A stretch of DNA of 64,000 nucleotides, taken from the NCBI GenBank assembly GCA_902806565.1, contig CADCXA010000055.1:930001-994000 (forward strand). The letters are read 5' to 3'. Source of the DNA: Hypoxylon rubiginosum (lineage: Eukaryota; Ascomycota; Sordariomycetes; Xylariales; Hypoxylaceae). The notes under the pieces were generated by a model. That model was not told where the DNA came from and did no database searches. It saw nothing but the letters and a program-made list of their open reading frames with translations. Made by a program: the position numbers and the translations under genes. Positions 1 through 10,817 of the stretch are shown here, in pieces; position 1 is the stretch's first letter; every line of letters starts with the position of its first letter.

Positions 1-19
1 TTGAAACGTCCCGAGATCT

Positions 20-77
20 GTAGCGTAGCTATACCGGGTGAGGCTGTAGCGTAGCTATACCGGGTGAGGCTATAGCG
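20..77. repeat. 26-bp tandem repeat, two full copies plus a stub
   Basis: A 26-bp unit starting GTAGCGTAGCTATACC occurs at 20-45 and again, identical, at 46-71, followed by the first bases of a third copy. It lies downstream of the stop codon of the leftmost gene. The window edge hides how far the repeat extends to the left. Function unknown. Confidence 0.85.
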
Positions 78-214
78 AATCGCGAGTTGCGAGGCTTGTC
101 TCTTCTTGTCTAAGTATGTACTTCAAATTGTTGCATTAAATCATTATGGAATTTTATTATTCCTACCCACATATAACTAATTCACAAACCACAGTAATGT
201 ATCGCCGATTAGGT

Positions 215-2846
215 TTATACCAAGTCCGGCGTCTCTTGTGTGAAGAAATCTTGCCAATTATCCAACCCGTAGAACCCGCACCCCCCAGTCGTCGACGTTG
301 CCATTAGACTCGCGGGGGAGCCACCTATGATAGGGACAGGCTGCTCCTCAGCCTGAGTTCCCATGAAGTTCCTCGTCTCGTTGAGAACTCGCGCTGCCCA
401 TTCCAATCCTTCTTGGAGTCGGTTGAGGTAAGTGCCGGGACGGTCGGCGTGTCGTAAACCCTGAAGTAGATGGAGTATGGCGTTGAGTAACTCGATATCG
501 GCCCCGATATCGTCGGATTCCGGATGAGCTAAAGGGCCGGTAGGTGGTAGGCGACCGGACAGAGTTTCGTCAAGGTGGAAAGTAATAAGATCCGTAAACG
601 CGACTATGGGGTATGTGCCCAAAACACGGCTCAGCAAAGCCAGTCGCGTTTTTGCTCTGTGACTCGGCGTTGGCGAAGCACCATCCTTCATGCTACCCAT
701 CTCTACGATCAGTTGTAGGCATGTGCGTGCATGGTGGCGCATCTGCACCTGGGCTCGCTCATCCCTGCTTCGTTCGCACCGGAGAATCAGGACGTGGGTA
801 ACATGGTAGCAGTAACTCATCTCCAGCTGTAAGGACTTTAGGTTATGAACTTCATGGCCGCCTAAGTTATGCTGTATGTTTGCGCCAACATGGTTGTCTC
901 CGAGTGAAGAAGTAGACGTAAGAGTCTCTAGGACCCCAGGATGATGTTCGTGCCATCTGCCTAAAAGCTGCATCAAGCCCGCCACCTGAGTTGACAGATA
1001 GGGGGCTCCTGCTGCCATCGCGCGGGCAGAGTATAGTTTCAAGTATACTTCTTCCCAAATAATCATCATATCGTCAATTGCGGTGATGAATCTTTGACCT
1101 GATGATTCGACATGGTTCGATGTCGTGTTCCGTAGTTCGAGGTCTGAGTCAAAATGATACAGATCGCAAGGGTCACCTGACAGAAAAGCTCGCTGCTTGT
1201 CTAGAACATACAAGACTCGAAATACGTGCTCTCGTTCGCTGGGACCTTCGCCGGAAGTTCCGTTATGGGCCTTTGATAGATGTAGTCCTAGCATACGACC
1301 AACGTGGCAAGCTGTCTGTAATATTCTTTCGAAGAAAGTATTACTATAGAATTCTCGGGCTACGAGGGCCTGATAGAACATAAAAAACATGAAACGATTA
1401 GAAACTTTTGAAACTTTTTCCTAAAGGTTAGTCATCATCCGAACTTACCAAAGTCAGAAGAGATTGGACATGAAGGAGGCTTGGACGTGTATATGGAGTT
1501 AGGTCTGCAATGGCACGGTCGCAGTTGCGGATGAATGAGGAGAAGAGATCTTCTGTCATCGAATAAGTATTAATAGAGGAAGTATCCACGGAATCGTTCT
1601 CCCAACGTGCAACTTGAGCTTCTAGGCCAAGTTCAAGCAGAACAAGGTTGTTGAATATAATGGCCCAAGGACTGCTAGCAGAATTCTCGCTGGCTGGCAG
1701 TGATGGTGGCGGGTTTGAGGCACCTGAGTAATAAATATCAACGGCGTCACGGAGGCGCTTCTCGTCGAAAATCGGGATTCGGGTATTTATGTCTCGCAGA
1801 TATCCATCGATGAAAAGGCGCGTGATTAGCTGCGGTGGTGCAATGATAGGCTGGCGGTCACTAGAGACGACTGGTTGAAGACATTTGCCCTGAAAGGGAA
1901 AGCATTCTAAATGGCGAAGCATCATCGCTCGGCCTGTAGTGGTCGTACGATAGTCTAGCTTGTCCCCGGTGGTGCTAATGCCAGCATGGCAGCTGCTTGT
2001 TAGCCTTTTTGATATTGACTTGAGCAATGCCATCGACGCTGGGTATTTGTACGCGCGCTCTCCATGCTCAAGCTCAACTCTCTCGGTGACAAATTCGTCA
2101 TCGGCCGACGGTCTCAGATCATCAGGCGCCTCAAACCTCGAGTGGCTCGGCTCACACTGTGAACTTGGCAGTAGCGGATTTGGCCAGGAGCTACCAATCC
2201 CGAGGCCGTTAGGCAAAGTATTTGAGGGGATTTGGAGGGAGCCCAGCTGCTCATTGAAGTGTTTGTGAGAAAAGATTGCATCTGAAAATGACAGTGGATG
2301 AGAACGTTCAACAAATTGATTAGTCAGCTTGATCAGCGCCTCATCAATACCATCCAGGCGGTCCAGTACAATCGAGAAGTCATTCCGTCTGGGTTTCTCA
2401 AACATTGTCAGCGAAGTGGTTACTTCAGTTTATAGGTCTTGAGCCATTACTTAGAAGGTAACAAGAAAGAAAGGTTGGGAGAAATAGGGTTGAGTTATGA
2501 GTTAGTGTGTGGGTGACAGATCGGACAAGATAAGATGATTGGACAAGACTCAGACTTGCAGTTCTTTTGCGTGGTTCTCCCGTTTGAAATCGCTGGTCCT
2601 GTTGCACGCGATACCAGCTTTGAGGCAGTTGGAACAGCCGGGCAGTTGACGGTCGCAACGGACTTTGCGGACCCTACATTGATCGCAGGCAGCTGAGGAC
2701 AAGTTGGATGATGAACTCGGCGTCGAGGGCATGGCCTGCATATCACCCTGGCCTAGCCTTGGGCGTTTGCGAGACTCGCTATCAGTAGCTTGGGTGCTGT
2801 TCCTATAAAAATTCCTGGTGGGAGAGCTGCGCCGATATTTTGGCAT
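215..2846 (-). CDS. Zn(II)2Cys6 transcription factor with fungal-specific regulatory domain
   Basis: Likely a nuclear sequence-specific regulator. Exon 1 (2846-2556) encodes a Zn2Cys6 binuclear cluster with cysteines at residues 54, 57, 64, 71, 74 and 81 (spacing C-X2-C-X6-C-X6-C-X2-C-X6-C). Basic and serine-rich stretches precede it. Exons 2 (about 2396-1449) and 3 (1369-215) form the long alpha-helical middle-homology region typical of fungal regulators, ending in an acidic/aromatic tail (WQDFFTQE). The second intron (1448-1370, 79 nt) is clear: GTAAGT donor, CAG acceptor, frame kept. The first intron is less sure: the donor would be GTCTGA after 2556 and the in-frame acceptor a GAG at 2397, while a better-looking CAG acceptor at 2389 does not keep frame. 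The model gives about 797 residues. Target genes are unknown; the transporter/oxidoreductase pair at 6.5-10.2 kb is a possible target by proximity only. Confidence 0.85.
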
Positions 2847-3093
2847 TTTCTCTGCGATCTGGAGAATGCCTCCTGAATAGATTAGGACTTGGTGATGGAT
2901 GGGGAGACGTCAAAGTGGATGATGACTAATTGTAGGTTATCAGGGGGCGAGGTGCGCTAGCCCAAGTCTGGAATAGCACGAGACCGGAAGATTACCTAAT
3001 CTGCTAACGTCACGGAAGTAGAAGAGAAGAGGACAGGGGGAATCAAAAGGCGATATATTGAGGTAGAAAACGTTTGCGTGCCGACCCGGCCTG

Positions 3094-4526
3094 TTACCTC
3101 CGTTGATGATTGATAGCAACCCAACGACTTCCTGTTATTACACTTGGCACCTCTTCACGAGGTGTGGTGACGGTCACGTTGCCACTGTCAAGTTTCCCAT
3201 CACTTGTCTCTCTTCCAGGTACGTCCACGGCCTCGGTGTCGGTCTCATTACAAGTACCAGTGCCCTTACTCGCTTTCCTTTTCCTAGTAGATGATCTCCT
3301 GGTAGATGTGCCATCTTTGACCCTTTTTGTAGGTGGCTCGTCGGCGATGGTATCATCACCACCCTCTTGATCGCTGATATTGCGCTTTCGTTTGCCGGTG
3401 CCACGCGAGTTATTTCCCTTGTCTTGAGGTGGTTGAGGTAAAGTTGGCCATCTAATCGGATCTATCCTTGTCTCAATCTTGATTTCGGCCTAATTCACGT
3501 TTGTTAGTTAGTTTGTTCTTTACTTAGGATGTTGCTATAACGCACCTCTACTGTAGACGAATACCTCTCGTTATGTGGGGCTGTAAGACGTTCGAGCATC
3601 CTACGCATGTCCTTCCTGCGCCAAATCATGATATCGGTAAATGGTCTGCCACTATAAATCGGACAAATCTTCACCGGCTCTCTTGCCCGCGAAAACGTCA
3701 GCAACGGCAATAGCCCTTCCTCGCTTCCAAGACTACCCAGAGGCACCGGGATAGCATATGTTGCTCCAAAATTAGCCAAAGTATCAGCGCGCTCATTTCC
3801 CTCTACGGAAACATGACCCGGCACCCAGCGGACTTCGACGTGACTGCCTAACCCTATGAGCTTATGGATAGGAGTCAGCAATTCGCGAGGCGTCTCTCTA
3901 ATCGTTGGTCGGGCGTGGTAAACATTATAAAAGAGGGATATTGCCATAGAAGAATCGGAAAAGACGACAACTCTGGGGAGTTTACGAGTTTCACTCTGAG
4001 GGCATTGTCCGATATAATGCATTGTTTCGTAATAGGCCACCCACAAAGCCCTATTCAATGCTATGATCTCCGCTGGGTCATTGCCACGGACGCCGTAGAG
4101 GCCGTAGGATATGTCAATCCAGTTGATGTTGGCACCGTAGGTGCGCTTGTAGGTGATCCCGATGCCACTACATTGCTGAAGGGATCTCCAAGATCCATCG
4201 CAGAAAAGCACTAGTGCAGGGACATTTGAAGCCCTAAGGGCTTCCGTCACATGAATGGCGTATCGTATGGCGTCTTCGTTGGCATCAGAAATGAATGCTG
4301 TTGGTTCGTCGCTCTCGTTTACGAAATCTTCGGTTCTGGGTGGTTCGGTTTCAATAGCTCTCGCGAGTTCCCTTTGCTCGGGCTTTGTTAATGTATTGGT
4401 GAAGCCATCCTCGCCGATACGTAATGGTCCTGGGGGAGGCGTTGACTGTGACTGAGGTCGTAGTATCAATTCTCTCCCGGTATTTGTCCATATGGTGGAC
4501 ATTTCAGGGGTATTTTCCACCTTCAT
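3094..4526 (-). CDS. RNase H-fold protein with basic, NLS-like C-terminal tail
   Basis: Type 1 RNase H fold: the four acidic catalytic positions are visible at D110 (FCDGS), E153 (AEIIALNRA), D191 (FSDSS) and D248 (GNERADTLA), with the VPGH histidine at 238, so hydrolysis of RNA in RNA-DNA hybrids is plausible. The first in-frame ATG is at 4526. Exon 1 is 4526-3546. A 56-nt intron (3545-3490; GTGCGT donor, ACTAAC branch, TTAG acceptor) joins it in frame to exon 2 (3489-3094). Exon 2 adds about 130 hydrophilic residues with basic clusters GKRKR, PPTKRVK and RKRKA that look like nuclear localisation signals. Total about 458 residues. The fold matches the RNase H domain of LINE elements, but no reverse transcriptase lies beside it, so this may be a stand-alone or domesticated copy. 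The domain call is firm; the role is open. Confidence 0.8.
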
Positions 4527-4590
4527 TTTGTAGCAAGGTTTTATGAAGATCAAGTTTGCAACGCTATCGGCTGGTGAAATATGGGGGTGT

Positions 4591-4652
4591 GAAGTGAGGA
4601 TGTGAAGTGAGGGTGCGGTAAAGGAATGAAGTGAAGATGCGAAGTGAAAGTG
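4591..4652. repeat. Degenerate GAAGTGA repeats upstream of the RNase H-like gene
   Basis: GAAGTGA-like heptamers recur about five times. Read on the coding strand of the neighbouring gene they form a CT-rich tract (CTTCAC/CTCACTTC) just before its start, as is common in fungal promoters and 5' leaders. Confidence 0.6.
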
Positions 4653-6555
4653 CTTGAAGAGGATTTGTTTGATGATTTTTCAGAATTCAGAATCGCTCCT
4701 TCAAAACGAGGCAGGTACGCACCCATAGTTGTTTTCGTTACTGCAGTTACTGAGTATTATCCTAAGGTACATAGGCTAAGTAGATACCTACCTAAGATAC
4801 TAATGAATGAAAAGGAAGAATCGCGACCTATAAATTTCTTTTTACAAATAGCAACTTGCACATAAATTTGGCAAATGTAGCTTAACCAACGGTATATATT
4901 AATGGCGTGCGTAATCCTCAGGCTTAAAATTTAACGCCTGCTCGGCTATTGCATTTACGATTGCATCATTTATCCTTCGTAGAAAACCTTCAACTTATAG
5001 TCATCCGTTAATCTCGAGTAAAATTCTCTAGACATGGTATTATTAGGTACCTTTGGTAGATGTCCAGGTAATACAATTTGTTTCATATATATTGCATTTT
5101 TCTGGTATATTTATATGCATGAAGCTTATGACGATGGTGTTAATTTACAGCATAGCGTTTAAGGGTGTAACGGTAACTCCTTAAACTATAACAAAAATAT
5201 AGTTTAAAGGTTGTGAGTAATAATATACTTGTTCCTTTTGCCTGGTTTTATATTAACGACTGTTTTCCGCTTGAACCTTTCAACGAGAGGAAACTGGAAT
5301 CTTCTTAGCATTGCGTTGAGTTTGCGAAAGACCAGATTGGCTAGCTACATGCCTCCTTACTTACCTAGGTAGATATCTTGGTCAAGGACCCAGTGGGGGC
5401 TCAGGATCACGCTCCATTTAGGTCCGTGATATCTTTGCCTATTATATTCGTTTTTGTGTTTAGCATTAAATTTGGGATTTCAGTCGGCCGAAATGGATCA
5501 ACCCGGAGGCTGTGTGCTGACGGGGTATTGCTTGCTCTTTAGAAAACCGAAATACCTCATTGGGCATCTAGAATGTTAGTGGTATTAATTTAACATCACC
5601 TTATGTTAGACACCATCACAAGGAGGACTTTTATACTGGCACACCTTAACTATAATTAAGTCCCTACATACTTTCCGTTACTTTTACAATACACTTATGA
5701 CTATTCCAAAGATGCCTTCTTTAAAAAAATACCATGGTAAGTGAATAAGACTTGTGGAGTTTAAAAGCATCAAACCTGCCTTCTAGACATGATATCAAGT
5801 AATGCTTGAGTAGGCACTTATTTAGTATCCGTGCTTGGTTGGCGCTTAATGGATAAATGAATGCAGTAATCAAAAGCCAAGTGTAGAATTAAATAGAGCT
5901 TGCTAGGATACATACCTAGTTACGAAGTATGGGTTGGTTTGAGTTTATATGGCTAGGGACCTGGGAGGTAGGTAAATTGTTGGATGAATTTGATATAAAC
6001 AAGGTGTTCAAAAAGGTTCACCAGAAGAATCGAACCATTGGCAAAAAAGCGAGTCGGGCAGCAGCTTTGTCAATGGGACATTACGTCTAGGTGCCTCCGC
6101 TCTCGAAACCCCCTTTGTGTCAAGGATTTTCTCTAACCCTTAGTCATCCAGCCCGCACATACTATTGCACCAAGTAGGCAAGTTGGCAAGTTAGGAGGGG
6201 AAGAGGGCTGATGACTGGTTTGTTTTAAAACCATATGCTATACAGAGGGTAGGGGGTAACCAGGAAGGTAGGTACCTAAGGTAGAAGCCACGTTCCCTAA
6301 GAAACAGAGAGCTATCAGTATCAGTATCACATGGAGGATTAAGGCCTAAATACGTTCGATGGTTGCTATCCCAGCATGCCTCTTCAGAAGAACATCTGTT
6401 AGCACTATGTTGGGCCTGTCACGAAGCCAACCATGCGATAAGGAAAAAACTATGTTATTGCACGAAGAGCTATGAACCTAGGTGGCGACCGAGTCCTATG
6501 TATATACATGAGGCCAGGATAAAGGGACCTATAAGCCAAGAGGTCTAGCTGGTGT
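4653..6555. other. Gene-free intergenic stretch
   Basis: About 1.9 kb, moderately AT-rich, with no reading frame I trust. It holds an imperfect hairpin at 5179-5210 (arms CCTTAAACTATA and TATAGTTTAAAGG) and a TACCTAGGTA palindrome at 5362-5371, with a related GGTAGGTACCTAAGG near 6268. It may contain decayed mobile DNA, but I recognise none. Confidence 0.6.
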
Positions 6556-8592
6556 TTAGCCCGCGGGCGGATCAGACACCTCGGGAGCCTCCTCGTCGTG
6601 GCGGCTCTCCGCGCCCCCTTTCAGAGCAATATTCTTAACACTCTTCCATTCCATTCCCGCGGCGCCGAGAAACGTCAAGCACGACATGACCAGCCCGGCG
6701 ATGAAGACCGTCCTCAGCGCATTGTTGTAGGCCGCGACCACGAACCCCTTAGCCGGCTCGGATATCGCAGTAATGGACGTCGCCCCCTGCTGGAGGATCG
6801 TGCCGGCGTCGACGCCAGGCACGCCGGCCAGGTCCCGAACGAAGTTGTTGTCGAAGAGATTCTGCCCGACGCTGACGAAGATGGAACCACCCAGCAGCTG
6901 CGAGAAGAACATGAGCGATGTGCCGATGGGGACGTCCTGGAGGGGCAGGACGGTCTGCGCGGCGAGTAGCGGGGCCTGCAAGGTCGTTCCCAGTCCGACG
7001 CCGTAGGGTATCTGATAACCAATCCATTTCCCTTCCGAGGTGTCGGCCTGAAGGGTCGTGAGGAGACCGGTTCCGACGCACATCAGGGCGACGCTGACTA
7101 GCATGAACGGCGTGTAGTACCCGACCTTCTGGATCCCGACGCCTCCCGCGAGAGACCCCACGGCTTGGCCGATCACCGTCGGGAGGAGCCGAATGCCGGA
7201 TTCGACGGCGCTGACACCCTGGACTCCCTGGAACCAGATGGGGAGGTAGTAGAAAGTGGTCATCATGGCCGCGCCGGCGGCGAACATGGCGAAGGAGGCC
7301 GTCATGATGCTACGCTGGACGAATATACGGGGCGGAACAGTAGCGGTCTTCGGCCAGGCGATTTGCACAGCGACGAAGCATATCAGGAGGACGATGGCAA
7401 TCACCAGGAGTGCAATGACCCGACCGTTACTCCAGGCGTATGTCGTGCCTCCCCACTGGAGGGCAAGCAGGAGACAGATGATACCTCCGAGGAGCGTTAC
7501 GAGACCCAGGCCATCGAGCTGGGCCAGCTTCTGCTTGGTGGGGAGATGGGTCGTTTCTCGGTCGGGGATGTGCAGGAGGAAAGAAATGAAAACGAAGGCG
7601 AAGGCTCCGATGGGTAAGTTGATGTAAACTAATATAACAGTTAGTTTTCTCCGCCCTAGGTAGTTCAAGGGCGGACAGATGACAAGGCAGACTTACAGCA
7701 CCATCTCCAAGTCGCGGCGCTATCGGTAAACGCGCCGCCTAACAGAGGAGAAATCACGTTTGCGAGCCCGAACACAGCACCGAAGAGACCCTGGTAGAAA
7801 GGGCGCCTGTGCAAAGGAACAGAGTACACCGTGACTGTGATCGACCCGGAGAAAATGCCAGCGCTGCCGATCCCAGCGATGGCACGTCCGACGATCAAGG
7901 CGATCGAGCTAGGCGCAGCACCGCAGATGGCGGAGCCTGCCTCGAACGTCAGGATGCTAGCGAGGAAGATGGCTTTGATGCTGTATACTACATACAGTTT
8001 CCCAAAGAAAAGCTGGAAGGCACAGTTGGTGAGGAGGTAGGCCGAGCCGTACCAGCCGATGTCCTTCACCGAATGGAACTCGTCGGTGATCTTGGGGATG
8101 GCGGTCGTAACGATGAGCCGATCCTATATTTCCAATTTCAATTTTTCAGTCTCTCAGTGACAGTATGCGAAATATCTGGCCCTCTAGAAGAGCCACTATC
8201 TTCATGCAGAGGTAGGACCGTAAAAGGGGGTGTCATATTGTATTAGCGGTAGGGGTTTGAGATCAGCTTCGCTGTATACCTCGTAATATGCCGAAAAGAA
8301 GAAAGAGGCCGTAGATATCACACTGAAGGCTCGAATTGAAGTAGGTTGGGTTGTGCCCGTTAGGAGATAATGAAATGGAAGATCTTACAAGAGCAACCAA
8401 AAACATGGTCATGTATGAAGAACCCATTATCAGAGCAAGCTTGATGCCGTGCGGGTAGACAATTCCATATTCCTTTCCAGTGCGTATGTTATCTATTGTG
8501 TCGGTTTCGGTCTTAGCAGGCACTGGTGCTTTCGTATTGGGGTCTGAATGGGGAGCGGAGGCGACGGGCTTGTCAATAGGGGTAAGGTCCAT
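6556..8592 (-). CDS. MFS transporter, DHA2 family (14-helix drug:H+ antiporter type)
   Basis: Predicted plasma-membrane efflux pump. Three exons: 8592-8389, 8123-7697 and 7628-6556. Joins are in frame: the first restores [15 protein letters not shown], the second restores WRWC(F)YINLPIGA, both hallmark DHA2 motifs. The protein is about 567 residues, normal for a 14-TM DHA2 member. The N-terminal tail of about 45 residues is hydrophilic; the C-terminus is a charged cytoplasmic tail ([14 protein letters not shown]). Intron 1 is 265 nt, long for this organism; intron 2 is 68 nt (GTAAGT, TTAG). The third exon is visibly GC-richer than surrounding DNA. It is transcribed divergently from the oxidoreductase at 9161, which suggests shared control. 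The substrate (toxin, fungicide, own metabolite) cannot be told from sequence. Confidence 0.92.
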
Positions 8593-9160
8593 GATAGGCA
8601 GATTGAATTCGAAACTTTGTTGTCCTTTTTCTTCCCATTTGAGTACCCTGCCTTTGGTGTTTTTATATGGTGCTATGCTCGCACCGGTTAGTCATGTCAA
8701 TAGTTGCTATTTTCTTACTCGCCAGATTCCGGCATGGTAGGGCTCGGGCTCGGCAGCCGAGCCCCGAATATATATCGTCACGGAGAGTACAAATCGGCCA
8801 ACGGGGTAAGATTTTCTACATACATTACCAATCAAGTATTTATTTCACTTTACTCTTTTATCCATGGTCCAACATTCGTCCGTTGTAGGGGTCGGCTTCA
8901 TTCTAGCAGATTAGCGCACCCGCGAATATACATTCCGGAGGAATATTTGAACCGTGCATCAGAGGTACATATTGGGCGCTCTTAGCAACCACTCCTGCTC
9001 TAATCAAACACACTCTCATATATCTAGTAAATTGATTACATGCGATTTACGTCTTACTAAAGCTCAACGACCCTCAGACACTTTCGCTTCAGACCAACGG
9101 ATCCAACGCCGAGCATACCCCTCACTTTACCAATTCCATTGCCTATATCCCACCGTCGGT
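8593..9160. promoter_or_regulatory. Shared divergent promoter of the MFS pump and the oxidoreductase
   Basis: 568 bp between two start codons facing away from each other. It contains a strong GC-rich inverted repeat (8746-8764) in an otherwise AT-leaning region, and a smaller palindrome ATTCCGGAGGAAT near 8932. The divergent layout suggests co-regulation. Confidence 0.6.
8746..8764. promoter_or_regulatory. Inverted repeat with CGG-N3-CCG core
   Basis: GGGCTCGGC-A-GCCGAGCCC: 9-bp perfect arms around a single base. The centre reads CGG CAG CCG, that is inverted CGG triplets, the half-site type bound by Zn2Cys6 dimers. Binding is an inference. Confidence 0.5.
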
Positions 9161-10174
9161 ATGAGTCAAGAGATGAAGGCTTGGACATTCACCCATGGGG
9201 GTTACCCAAAAGCGCTGCAGCAATCAGGGCTCCCACCTGATACAGCGCCACTCAAGCCCTCAGAAATCCGAGTCCGAACCAAGGCTGCATCCATTAATCC
9301 CGTCGACGTTCAGCTAATGTCATATCCCCTGTTGTCGCATCTTCCAGATTCTGTTGTTCCGTCTCACAAGGGCGTTGGCGAGGACTTCTCTGGCGTGGTG
9401 GAAGAAGCAGGGGCAAATTCCGGATTCGAGCCCGGCGACGAAGTCTTTGGTATCATCCCCTTTATCCCCGGAGGCACTCTTCAGGAGATAATCAGGGCCG
9501 ACACTAAAGTATCTGTCGTGGTTCGGAAACCGGCTGATTGGTCTTGGGAGCAGGCGGCCGCCGTACCGCTCGTCTGGCTCACGGCCCGGACGACCATCGC
9601 CCAGGTCGAGTCCCACGTCAAGAATGGGAAAGTCGCCATCCTGGGCGGTAGCTCGAGCTGCGGCATGTACGCTGTGTATCTTTCAAAGCAACGCGGCTGG
9701 AACGTGATCGCTTCGTGTTCCGGCCGCAACGCTGATTTCGTCCGCAGCATGGGCGCTACCGACATCATCGACTACACAACCTCCAGCGTCCCCGAACGAG
9801 TCAGGAAATTTGCTCCCGACGCCATAATTGATTTTGTTGGCGGCACATCTTGTATTGGAATTGCCAAAAGATACGTGACTGTCGTCGGTGACAAGACAGA
9901 CAGATTGTCACCAGGCGGCAGGTATATCTATTTCTGGAACCCTCAGATGCTCCTGCGCGCTCTTGCCGGGAGGCTAGGTCTTGGCCGTTCGTACACTTGC
10001 ATCAACCTCGAGTTCAACCATTCCTTTTTAGAGGAGGTCCTACGTCTGCCTCAAGACAAGATCGCTATTGATAGTATGTTTGAGTTGGATAAAGTCAGGG
10101 AAGCGTTTGACAGGCTTAATACAGGGCGCACAAGGGGTAAGATAGTGATTAAGGTTGATGCAGAATGTAAATAA
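9161..10174 (+). CDS. MDR-superfamily NAD(P)H-dependent oxidoreductase (quinone reductase-like)
   Basis: 337 residues from the ATG at 9161 (MSQEMKAWTF), a start that gives the normal N-terminus of the family. Residues about 5-125 are the GroES-like domain; a Rossmann fold follows with the nucleotide loop GGSSSCGMYAV and the usual GATDIIDY strand after it. A C-terminal GKIVIKV strand closes the domain. The cysteine and histidine ligands of zinc alcohol dehydrogenases are not apparent, so a zinc-free quinone oxidoreductase/enoyl-reductase-like enzyme is more likely than an alcohol dehydrogenase. No intron is needed. The gene is divergent from the DHA2 pump, which fits a role in detoxification or in tailoring a small molecule; substrate unknown. 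Confidence 0.88.
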   Translation: MSQEMKAWTFTHGGYPKALQQSGLPPDTAPLKPSEIRVRTKAASINPVDVQLMSYPLLSHLPDSVVPSHKGVGEDFSGVVEEAGANSGFEPGDEVFGIIPFIPGGTLQEIIRADTKVSVVVRKPADWSWEQAAAVPLVWLTARTTIAQVESHVKNGKVAILGGSSSCGMYAVYLSKQRGWNVIASCSGRNADFVRSMGATDIIDYTTSSVPERVRKFAPDAIIDFVGGTSCIGIAKRYVTVVGDKTDRLSPGGRYIYFWNPQMLLRALAGRLGLGRSYTCINLEFNHSFLEEVLRLPQDKIAIDSMFELDKVREAFDRLNTGRTRGKIVIKVDAECK

Positions 10175-10309
10175 TTTGAGACAGATACGCTCTTTTCTTT
10201 GGAGTGTTTAACTAATAATCAACTTGTTAATGAGTGACAAGATGAATACTGCTCGGCAAAATACCCTCATGTAAAGACTGTACGCGAACCCCTAACTATA
10301 AACCATGCC

Positions 10310-10319
10310 TACCTAGGTA
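10310..10319. repeat. TACCTAGGTA palindrome
   Basis: One of at least eight exact copies of this 10-bp palindrome outside the AT-rich block (also at 5362, 43397, 45910, 47997, 50839 and 52095, with near copies elsewhere). All lie in non-coding DNA. Confidence 0.7.
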
Positions 10320-10440
10320 GCCGTTTCTCTTCACTGTATATAAAGAATATCCAGAACTATATCTAAGAATATGTATTAGCCACAGTTTGGACCTCAATAG
10401 GGAACTCTCTGTTGAACTTACTGACCTACGGCCGTCAGCT

Positions 10441-10817
10441 TCAGAGGAGGTAGCATGCCATCGAAAGGAAGCCACGGCCGAAGTTCGAGGCACAATTGCC
10501 GCCGTTATACTCAACGGCCTGCGCGGCACCGTTGCAGTTGACCTCCGTAAAGAACGTGCATCCGCAGTTGGATCCATCGCAGTTGGCGATGTTGGCACTG
10601 TTGTCTCCATTGTAGGACTAGTCGTAGCAGCTACCATCGGTACTGAAACGAGATAGGAGGCACAGCCGCCATCCGTGTAGTAGTTGATCTGGAATCCACT
10701 ATCACGGGAAGCCAGCTCTTCCCGGGTAACATCACGGCCCGCGAGGTGCTCGGGCTCTGCGATTGCTGCTACGAAAGCACAAGCAACGAAGGGAAGGGTT
10801 GAAGCGAAGAAGCGTAT
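10441..10817 (-). pseudogene. Broken gene for a small secreted cysteine-rich protein
   Basis: Read on the minus strand, the sequence begins with a signal-peptide-like stretch (RFFASTLPFVACAFVAAIA) followed by about 30 residues up to DGGCASY. After a one-base frame change it continues DGSCYD, stop, SYNGDNS, then a cysteine-rich part (NCDGSNCGCTF, VNCNG, GGNCAS, MACYLL) ending at TGA (10443-10441). Three lesions are seen: the expected ATG is ATA (10817-10815); there is a frameshift between about 10,665 and 10,621; and a TAG at 10620-10618 stands where TGG is likely. ATG to ATA and TGG to TAG are both G-to-A changes. The intact form would be about 125 residues with at least seven cysteines, a size typical of fungal secreted effector-like or antimicrobial proteins. 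No family is recognised. Confidence 0.65.

Noticed and set aside
4644..4865. Short open frame, 73 codons
   Set aside because: No domain, low-complexity neighbourhood and no splice context; regarded as chance.
8954..9160. N-terminal extension of the oxidoreductase
   Set aside because: It would start at GTG, and the added 69 residues look like translated promoter. The ATG at 9161 matches family length.
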